Shown in pieces: positions 15,937 through 24,741 of a stretch of 32,508 nucleotides of DNA. The notes under the pieces were generated by a model. It was given only the letters and a program-made list of their open reading frames with translations, was not told the origin of the DNA and ran no database searches. Every line of letters begins with the position of its first letter. The stretch's first letter is position 1. Position numbers and translations under genes: made by a program. This stretch comes from Pseudooceanicola lipolyticus (lineage in GTDB: Bacteria; Pseudomonadota; Alphaproteobacteria; Rhodobacterales; Rhodobacteraceae). The stretch spans positions 1 to 32,508 of the forward strand of contig NZ_PGTB01000034.1 of assembly GCF_002786325.1 (NCBI RefSeq), in the 5' to 3' direction.

Positions 15937-18900
15937 ATGGCTTTCAAATTGCAGGTTCTTCATGCCTCGGATCTCGAAGGCGGACTGGACGCCATCGAGA
16001 ATGCGCCGAATTTCGCGGCGATCGTCGACGCGCTGGAAGCCGATTCCGCCACCGGCGGTTTTGCCTCGGTCCTGCTGTCCTCGGGCGACAATTACATTCC
16101 CGGCCCCTTCTTCAATGCCGGCGGTGATTTCGGCTTGGCCAATACCTATGAAGGATTTTATAACCAGCTGTTCGGCCTGATCGACGTGTCGGGCCTGGAC
16201 GCCGCCGCCGATCTGAACGGAGATGGCTTTTTCGACAATGACGAAATCGAGGCCCAGATCACCGCGGGCTCGTTGACCTTCGACGCGGTCTATACCACCG
16301 ATGTCAACGGCGACGGCCAAAAGGACTATTTCGAAGAGATCGATACCGAATCCGGCCGCCTGGACATTGCCATCATGAATGCGCTGGGCTTCGATGCCAG
16401 CGCGCTGGGCAATCACGAATTCGACGCCGGCACCGACATCCTAGAAAACATCATCAATTACGACAGCGAAGAGGGCAACGCGCTGTCGACCGGCCGCTAT
16501 GGCAATGTCAACTACCTGCAGGAAGTCGACACGCCCGGCGTGCAATTTCCCTATCTCTCGGCCAATCTCGATTTTTCGATGGATTTCGACGTCGGCGCGT
16601 TGTTCACCGATGCGATCCTGGGCAATGAAAGCTTTGCCTCGGACCTGCTGAGCGCCCGCGAGAACCCGGCCGATCCGTCCGCTACCGCCCCCGATTCCAA
16701 TGATGCTAAGGTCGCGCCCGCCACCGTCCTCACCCGCGATGGCGAACAGATCGGCGTCGTTGGCGCCACCACCCAGCTGGTGTCGCAAATCTCTTCCACC
16801 GGCACCATCCAGGATCAGACCAGCCCGAATGTCGCGGATATGGCAGCGCTGGCGGCGCTGTTGCAGCCAATCATCGACGACGTGCTGGACGGTGCAGACA
16901 ATGTTGCCGGCACCGGCGATGACGTGAACAAGGTGATCATCGTCAGCCATCTGCAGCAATTCGCGCTGGAACAGGAACTGGCCGGGCTGCTGCGCGGCGT
17001 CGATATCATCCTGGCCGGCGGGTCCGACACCATCTCGGCCGATGACCAGGACAGGCTGCGCGCGGGCGATACCGCCGAACAACCCTATCCCGCGATCGTC
17101 AATGATCTGGACGGCAACCCCACCGCGATTGTTTCGACGGATGGAGAATATTCCTATGTCGGCCGCCTGGTGGTGGAATTCGACGACAGCGGCGTAATTG
17201 ACCCGGCTTCGATCGACGCGGCGGTTTCCGGCGCCTATGCAACCGATGACGCCGGTGTTCTGGCCGTGACCGGTGCGGCGACCCTGGACGCGGCCATCGC
17301 CGCCTCGGACAAGGCCGCGACGGTCGCCGGGCTGACCGGTGAAGTCACCGCCGTGGTCACCGCGCTGGACGGCGATATCGCCGGCGAGGCCAGCGTCTAT
17401 CTGAACGGCGACCGCGACTCGGTCCGCACCGAAGAGACCAATTTCGGCAACCTGACCGCCGATGCCAACCTGGTCGCGGCGCAGGCCGTCGACTCGGCGG
17501 TCGTGGTGTCGATCAAGAATGGCGGCGGCATCCGCGCCGGGATCGGCCAGGTGATCGACAATGGCGATGGCACGGTGACCTCGCTGCCGACCGCCGCCAA
17601 TGACCTGTCGGGCAAGGAAGCCGGCGAGATTTCCGAGCTCGATATCGACAACGCGCTGCGCTTCGACAACCAGTTGACCATCGTCGAACTGTCCACTGCC
17701 GATCTGCTGGCAGTGCTGGAACATGGCGTCGCTGCCACCGAAGCGGGCGCAACCCCGGGCCAGTTCCCGCAGGTGGGCGGCCTGCGCTTTTCCTTCGATC
17801 CCGACCAGCCCGCCGGATCGCGGGTGCAAAGCGTTGCGCTGATCGACGAGAACGGCATACAGACCGAGCTGCTGGTCAATAACGGCATGGTTGTTGCCGG
17901 CGCGCCGGACGTGATCAAGGTGGTCACGCTGAACTTCCTGGCCGATGGCGGCGACGGCTATCCCTTCGCGGCATTGGCCGAGAACCGTGTCGACACCGGA
18001 CTGGGCGAGCAGGCGGCGCTGTCGGACTACCTGTCCGCCAATTTCCCCAAGGACGGCACCGCCGCCTTCGACATTGCCGATACCTCGGCGGCCGCCGATA
18101 CCCGCATCCAGAACCTGTCGCTGCGCGCCGATACCATCGGTGCCCCCGAAGCGACCGAGGACCTGGCCGTCACGGTCTATGCCGAATTTGTCGGTGAGGG
18201 CGGCGAGGCGGCGTCGGAAGTGGTGGCGCATGAAAACGGCGAGCTGTTCGTCACCAATGGCGAACTGGGGCGCATCGATGTCTTCGACATTCCTGCCCCC
18301 GACGCCACCGTCAATCCGGACGCGGTGCGCAGCATCGACCTGACCGGGCTGGACGGGTACGACGGTGTGCAATCTGTCGCGGTCAAGAATGGTGTGGTCG
18401 CCGCCGCCATCGCGCGCAGCTCGATGACAACCGAGGTGTTCGGCACCGAGGTCGAACTGTCGCAGCCCGGCTTCGTCGCCTTCTTCGATGCCGCCACCGG
18501 CGACCTGCTCAGCCGGGTCGATGTTGGCAACCTGCCCGACCAGATGACCTTCAGCGATGACGGCACCACATTGCTGGTGGCCGGCGAGGGCGAAAAGAAC
18601 GCCGACAGCGATCATGGCAATGACCCGCTGGGCACCGTGGCGATCATCGATGTGACCGATGCAACCGCGCCGGTGGTGAACCTGATCGACTTTACCGCGC
18701 TGAATGGCCTGGAAGATGCCGCGCGTGCGGCGGGTATCCGCATCGCGCCGGGCGCCAGCCTGGCCGCGGATCTCGAGCCGGAATACACCGCGATCAGCCC
18801 CGACGGCACCACCGCCTTCGTTTCGCTGCAGGAAAACAACGCGATCGCCAAGATTGACCTGGCCACGCAGACGGTGAGCGACATCTTCTCGCTCGGCACC

Positions 18901-21867
18901 GTCGACTTTTCCAGCGAAAGCGCGCTGGATGCCGATGACAACGGCCTGATCGACATCCGCAATTTCGACAACTTGGCCGGTCTGCGGATGGCCGATGCGA
19001 TCGCCAGTTTCGAAGTTGGCGGCAAAACCTATGTCGCCACTGCCAACGAGGGCGACAGCCGCGATTTCGACACCGATCGCGTCGAGGACCTGTACGAAGA
19101 CGGCCTGCTGGACCCGTCCATCGACATCACCGGCCTGGAGCGGCTGGAAGTCTCGACCGTCGATGGCGATATTGATGGCGACGGCGATATCGACGTGCTG
19201 CACACGCTGTCGTCGCGGTCGTTCTCGATCTACGATGCGGATGGAACCCTGGTGTTCGACTCCGGTGCCCAGTTTGAACAGATCATCGCCAATATCGCGC
19301 CCGACCGCTTCAACGATGACGACGGTGGCGACAGCGAGAACCGGTCGGATGCCAAGGGCCCCGAGCCCGAGGCGATTGCCGTGGGCGAGGTCGGTGGCTC
19401 GACCTATGCCTTTGTCGGGCTGGAGCGCGACAGCGGCATCATGGTCTATGACGTGACCTATCCGGCCGCAGCCGAGTTCGTGACCTATATCGCGCCGGCC
19501 TTCGTCGACAGCACGCCCGAGGGCGAGGTGGCGCGCCATGGACCCGAGGTGATCAGCTTTATCGCTCCCGAAGCCAGCCAGTCGGGCAAGGCGCAAATCG
19601 CCGTGTCTTACGAAATTTCCGGTACCACGGTGGTGTATGATCTGGAGGCCTTGACGCCGCGCGTCACCATCCCGGAAATCCAGGGGGCGGGGCATGTCTC
19701 GGCCTTCGACGGGCAAGAGGTGCGCACCAGCGGCATCGTCACCGCCGTGTCGTCGACCGGCTATTACCTGCAGGACGCGCTGGGCGATGGCGATGACGCC
19801 ACCTCGGACGGCATTTTTGTCTACACCGGCTTTGGCAATACCGGCGCCATTGCGGTGGGCGACGAAGTGGCGCTGCGTGGCACGGTATCGGAATATATCC
19901 CGGGCGGTGCCGCGACGGGCAACCTGTCGACCACGCAAATTTCACCCAGCGAACCGGGCACGATCCTGTCCAGCGGCAATGCGCTGCCGGCGGCCACCGT
20001 GCTGAGCGCGGCCGGGCGGCAGGCGCCGGACGATATCGTGATCTCGGAGGATGAACTGCCGGTGAACCTGCAGGAGGAACCTGGCACCTTCGACCCCGCG
20101 CAGGACGGCATCGATTTCTACGAAAGCCTGGAAGGCATGCGCGTTACCGTCGATGCGCCGGTGGCGATTTCGGCCACCAACCGCTTTGACGAAACCTGGG
20201 TGCTGCCCGATGCCGGGGCCGGGTTCGACCTGAACGGCCGCGGCGGGCTGAACATCAATGCTGATGCCGATGGGTATGGCGACCTGAACCCGGAACGCAT
20301 CCAACTGCAGTATTCCAACCTGCTGCCCGATGCCTTCACCGCGCCGGCGCTGGTGCTGGGCGATCAGCTTTCGGATGTGACCGGGGTGGTCGACTATGCA
20401 TTTGGCAACTTCGAAATCCGGGTGACCGACAGCTTTGCCGTCGAAACCGCCAGCCCGCTGACCGCGGAAACCACCACCATCCGCAACGGCGTGAACGACC
20501 TGACCGTCGCCACCTATAACGTGCTGAACGTCACCTCGGCCCCGGCCGATGGCGATGCGGCGCAGATCGCGGCGCTGGGCGCGCAGATTGCCGTCAATCT
20601 CGGGGCGCCGGATATCCTGTCGCTGCAGGAAATCCAGGACAATTCCGGTGTTGCCGATGATGGCACGCTGTCGGCCGACGAAACGCTGCAGGCAATTGTC
20701 GATGCGGTCATCGCGGCAGGCGGCCCGGCCTATTCCTTTGCCAGCGCGGTGGTCGATGTGGATGGCGAAAACGGCGGTGTGCCGGGGGGCAATATCCGCA
20801 ATGCCTTCCTGTATCGCAGCGACCGTGTCGATCTGAAAGAGACCGTCACGCTGGAAAGCGATGTGCTGGCAGATATGGGTGTCACCGATCCCGACGCCTT
20901 CGACGGCACCCGCGATCCGCTGCTGGGCGTGTTCGAATTCAACGGCCAGGAGGTCACCCTGATCAACAACCATCTCAGCTCGCGCTTTGGTTCCACGCCG
21001 ATTTTCGGAGGGCCGCAGCCCTTCGTTCAGGCCGGCGAGGACCTGCGCGAGGCGCAGACCAAGGCGCTGAACGAGGTGGTCGACGCGTTGCTGGCAACCG
21101 ACCCGGATGCCCGGATTGCGGTGATGGGGGACCTCAACACCTTTGAATTCACCGACGAACTGACCGAGGATCTGCCGGGCACCGGAAGCGAGAAGGTGCT
21201 GACCAACCTGATCGGGCTGGTGGATCAGGATGACGCCTATAGCTATGTCTTCGACGGCAACGCGCAGGCGCTGGACCACATCTTTGTCTCTGACGAATTG
21301 CTGGATATGGCGCAGGTCGATTACGTCCACGTCAACAACGACTTCCCCAGCTTTGTGTCCGATCACGAGCCGATTGTCGCCCGCTTTGTCATCAAGCCGA
21401 ACGGCCTGGACCTGACCGGCACGACCGGGCGCGACGTCCTGCAGGGGATGAGCGGTGACGACCAGCTTGCCGGTAAGGGCGGCCGGGACAAGCTGATCGG
21501 CTATATGGGCGACGACGAACTGTTCGGGGGCGCGGGTCGCGACCGCCTGATCGGCGGCAAGGACGACGATCTGCTGGTCGGCGGCAAAGGTCGGGACGTG
21601 CTGAAAGGCGGCCAGGGGGATGACAAGATGTGGGGCGGTCAAGGGCTCGATACCTTCATCTTCAAGGGCGAGTTCGGCAGTGACAGGCTGCTGGATTTCG
21701 ACGTCGAGAAGGACCTGATCCTGTTTGTCGACGCATCCGCTTCGGATGTGACCCTGCGCGAAAACGTACTGGGCACCCGGGTTGTGGTCGATGGAGGCCA
21801 GACCGAGGGCAAATTGTTCCTGGTCGGGCAGTTTGACCTCCACGCCGATGACTTCATCTTTGTCTGA
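15937..21867 (+). CDS. Giant RTX-secreted metallophosphatase / nucleotidase / EEP-nuclease fusion
   Basis: The 1976-residue protein has no N-terminal signal peptide and ends in RTX repeats, pointing to type I secretion. In order: metallophosphatase (1-380) with ASDLEGG, SSGDN (Asp51, Asn52), LGNHE (Asn159, His160), VSHLQQ (His338) and LAGGSD (359-364); within it two EF-hand-like loops DLNGDG (91) and DVNGDG (122). A 5'-nucleotidase C-terminal domain (about 480-700) shows NFGNL and IKNGGGIR. A propeller-like choice-of-anchor I segment spans about 745-1240 and an OB-like segment 1245-1420. The EEP nuclease/phosphatase domain (1520-1820) keeps Glu1565, His1679, Asp1732, Asn1734, Asp1780-His1781 and Asp1809-His1810. 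Nine or so GGxGxD repeats span 1827-1905. ATG 15937 has AAAGGA at 8 nt. It likely releases phosphate from organic phosphates or DNA outside the cell. Confidence 0.9.
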   Translation: MAFKLQVLHASDLEGGLDAIENAPNFAAIVDALEADSATGGFASVLLSSGDNYIPGPFFNAGGDFGLANTYEGFYNQLFGLIDVSGLDAAADLNGDGFFDNDEIEAQITAGSLTFDAVYTTDVNGDGQKDYFEEIDTESGRLDIAIMNALGFDASALGNHEFDAGTDILENIINYDSEEGNALSTGRYGNVNYLQEVDTPGVQFPYLSANLDFSMDFDVGALFTDAILGNESFASDLLSARENPADPSATAPDSNDAKVAPATVLTRDGEQIGVVGATTQLVSQISSTGTIQDQTSPNVADMAALAALLQPIIDDVLDGADNVAGTGDDVNKVIIVSHLQQFALEQELAGLLRGVDIILAGGSDTISADDQDRLRAGDTAEQPYPAIVNDLDGNPTAIVSTDGEYSYVGRLVVEFDDSGVIDPASIDAAVSGAYATDDAGVLAVTGAATLDAAIAASDKAATVAGLTGEVTAVVTALDGDIAGEASVYLNGDRDSVRTEETNFGNLTADANLVAAQAVDSAVVVSIKNGGGIRAGIGQVIDNGDGTVTSLPTAANDLSGKEAGEISELDIDNALRFDNQLTIVELSTADLLAVLEHGVAATEAGATPGQFPQVGGLRFSFDPDQPAGSRVQSVALIDENGIQTELLVNNGMVVAGAPDVIKVVTLNFLADGGDGYPFAALAENRVDTGLGEQAALSDYLSANFPKDGTAAFDIADTSAAADTRIQNLSLRADTIGAPEATEDLAVTVYAEFVGEGGEAASEVVAHENGELFVTNGELGRIDVFDIPAPDATVNPDAVRSIDLTGLDGYDGVQSVAVKNGVVAAAIARSSMTTEVFGTEVELSQPGFVAFFDAATGDLLSRVDVGNLPDQMTFSDDGTTLLVAGEGEKNADSDHGNDPLGTVAIIDVTDATAPVVNLIDFTALNGLEDAARAAGIRIAPGASLAADLEPEYTAISPDGTTAFVSLQENNAIAKIDLATQTVSDIFSLGTVDFSSESALDADDNGLIDIRNFDNLAGLRMADAIASFEVGGKTYVATANEGDSRDFDTDRVEDLYEDGLLDPSIDITGLERLEVSTVDGDIDGDGDIDVLHTLSSRSFSIYDADGTLVFDSGAQFEQIIANIAPDRFNDDDGGDSENRSDAKGPEPEAIAVGEVGGSTYAFVGLERDSGIMVYDVTYPAAAEFVTYIAPAFVDSTPEGEVARHGPEVISFIAPEASQSGKAQIAVSYEISGTTVVYDLEALTPRVTIPEIQGAGHVSAFDGQEVRTSGIVTAVSSTGYYLQDALGDGDDATSDGIFVYTGFGNTGAIAVGDEVALRGTVSEYIPGGAATGNLSTTQISPSEPGTILSSGNALPAATVLSAAGRQAPDDIVISEDELPVNLQEEPGTFDPAQDGIDFYESLEGMRVTVDAPVAISATNRFDETWVLPDAGAGFDLNGRGGLNINADADGYGDLNPERIQLQYSNLLPDAFTAPALVLGDQLSDVTGVVDYAFGNFEIRVTDSFAVETASPLTAETTTIRNGVNDLTVATYNVLNVTSAPADGDAAQIAALGAQIAVNLGAPDILSLQEIQDNSGVADDGTLSADETLQAIVDAVIAAGGPAYSFASAVVDVDGENGGVPGGNIRNAFLYRSDRVDLKETVTLESDVLADMGVTDPDAFDGTRDPLLGVFEFNGQEVTLINNHLSSRFGSTPIFGGPQPFVQAGEDLREAQTKALNEVVDALLATDPDARIAVMGDLNTFEFTDELTEDLPGTGSEKVLTNLIGLVDQDDAYSYVFDGNAQALDHIFVSDELLDMAQVDYVHVNNDFPSFVSDHEPIVARFVIKPNGLDLTGTTGRDVLQGMSGDDQLAGKGGRDKLIGYMGDDELFGGAGRDRLIGGKDDDLLVGGKGRDVLKGGQGDDKMWGGQGLDTFIFKGEFGSDRLLDFDVEKDLILFVDASASDVTLRENVLGTRVVVDGGQTEGKLFLVGQFDLHADDFIFV

Positions 21868-21889
21868 GCACTGACAACAATTCCAAGAC

Positions 21890-21926
21890 GCGGGGGCGCC
21901 GGGTACCGGCGCCCCCGCTTTGTTGG
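21890..21926 (+). terminator. Strong intrinsic terminator after the giant gene
   Basis: GCGGGGGCGCCGG (21890-21902) and CCGGCGCCCCCGC (21906-21918) form a perfect 13-bp stem with a 3-nt loop followed by TTTGTTGGG. Confidence 0.85.
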
Positions 21927-21975
21927 GCTCGGCCTTGCGGGATATCACGGTTGCTTTGGCCGGAAGCGGACCGAT

Positions 21976-22776
21976 ATGTCTGAGCAATCACATCGCCACC
22001 GGACTGCCCGCATGTACCGACTCCCGCGCCTCTGCCTGGCGTTGATCACCGCTTTTGCCGCCACATCGGCAGCCTGGGCCGGTGAGATCACGGTCTTTGC
22101 CGCCGCCAGCCTGAAAGACGCGCTGGACGACATTGCCGCCACCTATCAGGCGCAGACCGGCGACACCGTGCGCGTCTCGCTGGCCGGCTCCTCGACCCTG
22201 GCGCGGCAGATCGAGCAGGGCGCGCCGGCGGATATCTTCATCTCGGCCCATCCCGGCTGGATGGACCGGCTGGAGCAGGCCGGGCTGATCGCGCCGGACA
22301 GCCGGGTGGACCTGCTGGGCAATGCGCTGGTGCTGATCGCCCATGGGCACAGGGCGCCGCCGCTGCGGATCGGTCCGGACATGGCGCTGGCCATGCGGCT
22401 GGGCGAGGGACGGCTGGCGATGGCGCTGGTCGATGCGGTGCCGGCGGGCATCTACGGCAAGGCGGCGCTGGAGCATCTGGGCCAGTGGCCGGCGGTGGCG
22501 GATCGGGTGGTGCAGGCCGAGAACGTGCGCGCGGCGCTGGCGCTGGTTTCGCTGGGCGAGGCGCCGTTTGGCATCGTCTATCGCAGCGATGCGGTGGCCG
22601 ATGCGGCGGTGACGGTGGTGGGCACCTTCCCGGCAGAGAGCCACCCGCCGATCATCTATCCCGCCGCCGCAGTCGCAGACAGGGACAATCCGCTGAACCG
22701 CGCCTTCCTCGCCTATCTGCGCGGCGACGCGGCGGGCGCGGCGTTTCAGCGGCACGGCTTCGACCTGCTGGACTAG
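21976..22776 (+). CDS. modA: Molybdate ABC transporter substrate-binding protein ModA (orphan)
   Basis: ModA binds molybdate or tungstate in the periplasm. Signal peptide YRLPRLCLALITAFAATSA with a cut after SAAWA, then the ModA N-terminus EITVFAAASLKDALDDIA, SLAGSSTLARQIEQGAPADI and ISAHPGWMDRL. The oxyanion-binding serines in AAASLKDA and GSSTLA are present, and DAVPAGIYGKAALE plus YPAAAVAD are typical. ATG 21976 gives 266 residues; an in-frame ATG at 22012 would give a shorter, more usual signal peptide. No modB or modC follows, so this copy is isolated here; a transporter elsewhere or a different binding role is possible. The next gene on the strand is an aminotransferase. Confidence 0.92.
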   Translation: MSEQSHRHRTARMYRLPRLCLALITAFAATSAAWAGEITVFAAASLKDALDDIAATYQAQTGDTVRVSLAGSSTLARQIEQGAPADIFISAHPGWMDRLEQAGLIAPDSRVDLLGNALVLIAHGHRAPPLRIGPDMALAMRLGEGRLAMALVDAVPAGIYGKAALEHLGQWPAVADRVVQAENVRAALALVSLGEAPFGIVYRSDAVADAAVTVVGTFPAESHPPIIYPAAAVADRDNPLNRAFLAYLRGDAAGAAFQRHGFDLLD

Positions 22777-22895
22777 CGGCCGGGCGACAGGATCGCTCCG
22801 GGCAGAGAGCTGCGGCCACGGCACGGGGCCCGTTCCGGTGATTGACTTTCACTCGCCCTGAACAGAGCATCGACACAGAACCACGAGGCCCTGCA

Positions 22896-24014
22896 ATGAC
22901 GCGCTCCCCCGAAAGCCCGCTGCGCCCGACGTCCTATATCCGCGCGCTGCCGCTGCGCGGGCGCGTCGCCCGGCCTCAGCCCAAGGGGCTGCCGGTGATC
23001 AACCTCGGCTTTAACGAGCTGCCCTTTGGCCCGTCGCCGAAAGTGGCCGCCGCCATCGCCGATGCAGGCAATTCTGCCAACCGCTATGGCGCACCCGGCT
23101 GCGATGCCCTGCGCGAGGCGCTGGGCGCCGCCAACGGGCTGGATCCCGACACGCTGATCTGCGGCAACGGCTCGGAGGAACTTCTGGATGTGATCGGCCG
23201 CAATTTCGCCCGGCCGGGGGACGAGATCCTGATTTCTCAATTCGGCTATATCCAGTTCGTGCTGGCCGCGCATCGCCTGGGCGCGACGCTGGTCAAGGCA
23301 CCCGAGCGGGCTTTCACCACCGATATCGACGCGCTGCTGGCGGCGATCACCCCACGCACGCGGCTGATCTTCCTGGCCAATCCCAACAACCCGACCGGAA
23401 CGGTTCTGCCGGTGGACGAACTGGCGCGGCTGGCCCGGGGTGTCCCCGGCGACGTGGTTCTGGTGCTGGACCTGGCCTATGGCGAATTCACCGGGTTCGA
23501 CTATGTCGCGGCGGTGCATGATCTGGCCAGGGGCTTTGAAAACGTCATCGTCACCCGCACCTTTTCCAAGGCCTATGGGCTGGCCGGGCTGCGCGCAGGC
23601 TGGGCCCAGGTGCCGGCCTGGATGCTGCCCGGATTTTACATCGCGCGCGGCATGGGCAGCGTGAACCATATGGCCCAGGCCGCGGCGCTGGCGGCGCTGG
23701 AGGATATCGAGGTGGTGCGCGAACGGGTGGCCGTGATCCTGTCCGAGCGCCGGCGCGTGGCAGAGCGGCTGGCGGCGCTGGGCCTGTCCTGCTGCCCCAG
23801 CGGCACCAATTTTCTGATGGCGCGCATCGACGGCGCCGGGCCCGAGGTGACCGAGGCGCTGGTGGAATACCTGTTCGATGCCGGTGGATTGGTGGTCAAC
23901 CGCACCCGCGAGGCCGGGCTGGAACAGTTTTTCCGGTTCTCGCTGGGCCTGCCCGCGCAGAATGATCTGCTGCTGGACTGCACCGCCCGGTTTCAGCAGG
24001 CGCGGCCGGTGTGA
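22896..24014 (+). CDS. HisC-like PLP aminotransferase (class I/II)
   Basis: The 372-residue fold-type-I aminotransferase resembles histidinol-phosphate aminotransferase. Motifs seen: INLGFNELPFGPSP at the N-terminus (the LNxNExPxGPSP pattern), NRYGAPGCDALREAL, CGNGSEELLD, ANPNNPTGT with the PLP-contact Asn, VLDLAYGEF and TFSKAYGLAGLRAGW with Schiff-base Lys225, and a late FFRFSLGLP bearing the substrate-carboxylate Arg. The true HisC role is unproven because no his genes are near; it may be an aromatic or other aminotransferase. ATG 22896 has GAGG upstream. It is 119 nt after modA and converges on the isochorismatase-fold gene. Confidence 0.86.
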   Translation: MTRSPESPLRPTSYIRALPLRGRVARPQPKGLPVINLGFNELPFGPSPKVAAAIADAGNSANRYGAPGCDALREALGAANGLDPDTLICGNGSEELLDVIGRNFARPGDEILISQFGYIQFVLAAHRLGATLVKAPERAFTTDIDALLAAITPRTRLIFLANPNNPTGTVLPVDELARLARGVPGDVVLVLDLAYGEFTGFDYVAAVHDLARGFENVIVTRTFSKAYGLAGLRAGWAQVPAWMLPGFYIARGMGSVNHMAQAAALAALEDIEVVRERVAVILSERRRVAERLAALGLSCCPSGTNFLMARIDGAGPEVTEALVEYLFDAGGLVVNRTREAGLEQFFRFSLGLPAQNDLLLDCTARFQQARPV

Positions 24015-24024
24015 CGCGGCGCGG

Positions 24025-24633
24025 TTACGCCGCCTCCAGCATCCCGATCGCTTCGGCGCAGGTCATCTGGTAGGTCACCCCGCTGAGCGAGGTCAGCGTC
24101 GCCTCATGCACCGCCTGCAAGAAGGCGGCGCTGCCATCGCTCAGCAAGGCGGTTTCGAAATTGCGCAGATGCGCATCGCGCAGGGTGGTGGCCACCGCGC
24201 CATTGGTGACGAGCCCGGCCAGGATCAGATGGCTGATCCCCAGCGCGTTCAACAAATATTCCAGCCGGGTCTGGTAAAAGGCCGAATAGGTCACCCGTTC
24301 GATGGTGTAATCCGCCGGTGGCAGCGCGTCGACCAGCGCATGGCCAAAGCTTCCGGGGGCAAAATCGCCCCGCGCCAGGAACGGCCGGAGATTGCGTAGA
24401 AACGGGCTGATCAATGGCTCGCCATCCGGGCGCGGCACCAGGGTAAACTGGACTGAGATATGGGTGCCGCCCTTCTGCCGCAGGGCGTCGATCACCGGCC
24501 GGATCCGTTCCGGCAGCGCGGTGAAGGCATCGATCGCATACCCGGCCCTGCGATAGGCCCCATCGGGGTGAAGATAATCGTTTTGCAGATCGATGGTAAG
24601 GATCGCGGTGCGCTCCGGATCTATACCTGCCAT
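24025..24633 (-). CDS. Isochorismatase-fold cysteine-hydrolase-like protein lacking catalytic Lys and Cys
   Basis: The 202-residue alpha/beta protein has the family N-terminus ILTIDLQNDY with catalytic Asp15, the conserved TYSAFYQTRLEYLLNALG and LILAGLVTN, and LRDAHLRNFETALLSDG. The Lys that normally precedes the YSAF motif is Arg113, and the Cys of the usual GVxTNxC motif is Ala146 (TNGAVATTLRDA). Cys is also absent from EntB/PhzD isochorismatases, but those keep the Lys. It may be a pseudoenzyme or use another mechanism. The ribosome binding site GAGGGG precedes ATG 24633. A 12-bp palindrome (24701-24712) lies about 70 bp upstream. It ends 11 nt from the convergent aminotransferase. Confidence 0.82.
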   Translation of the reverse strand: MAGIDPERTAILTIDLQNDYLHPDGAYRRAGYAIDAFTALPERIRPVIDALRQKGGTHISVQFTLVPRPDGEPLISPFLRNLRPFLARGDFAPGSFGHALVDALPPADYTIERVTYSAFYQTRLEYLLNALGISHLILAGLVTNGAVATTLRDAHLRNFETALLSDGSAAFLQAVHEATLTSLSGVTYQMTCAEAIGMLEAA

Positions 24634-24741
24634 GCATCGGCCCCTCGAAAAATAAATAAACTATTCCCGAAATGGTCTATCCGGCCCGACCCGCCCGGTT
24701 CAATCCGGATTGTTGCCCAGGCGGGCTCAATAAATAAAGAA
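24634..24741. other. AT-rich upstream region of the isochorismatase-fold gene
   Basis: Locally AT-rich for this genome, with AATAAATAAA-type strings at about 24650-24660 and 24729-24739 and the palindrome at 24701-24712 between them. No coding frame. It probably contains the promoter of the minus-strand gene, though no clean -35/-10 pair stands out. Confidence 0.4.
24701..24712. promoter_or_regulatory. Perfect 12-bp palindrome, candidate operator
   Basis: CAATCCGGATTG is its own reverse complement. It lies 68 bp upstream of the isochorismatase-fold start in a non-coding, AT-rich stretch. No regulator is adjacent. A regulatory role is inferred from position and symmetry only. Confidence 0.4.

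Noticed and set aside
16441-19938. A 1165-residue open frame on the minus strand opposite the giant gene
   Set aside because: It is a long frame produced by the high third-position G+C of the plus-strand gene. It has no recognisable motif, while the plus-strand frame has several domains.
19942-21987. A 681-residue minus-strand frame across the EEP and RTX region
   Set aside because: Antisense shadow of a strongly coding gene; it also runs through a terminator stem.
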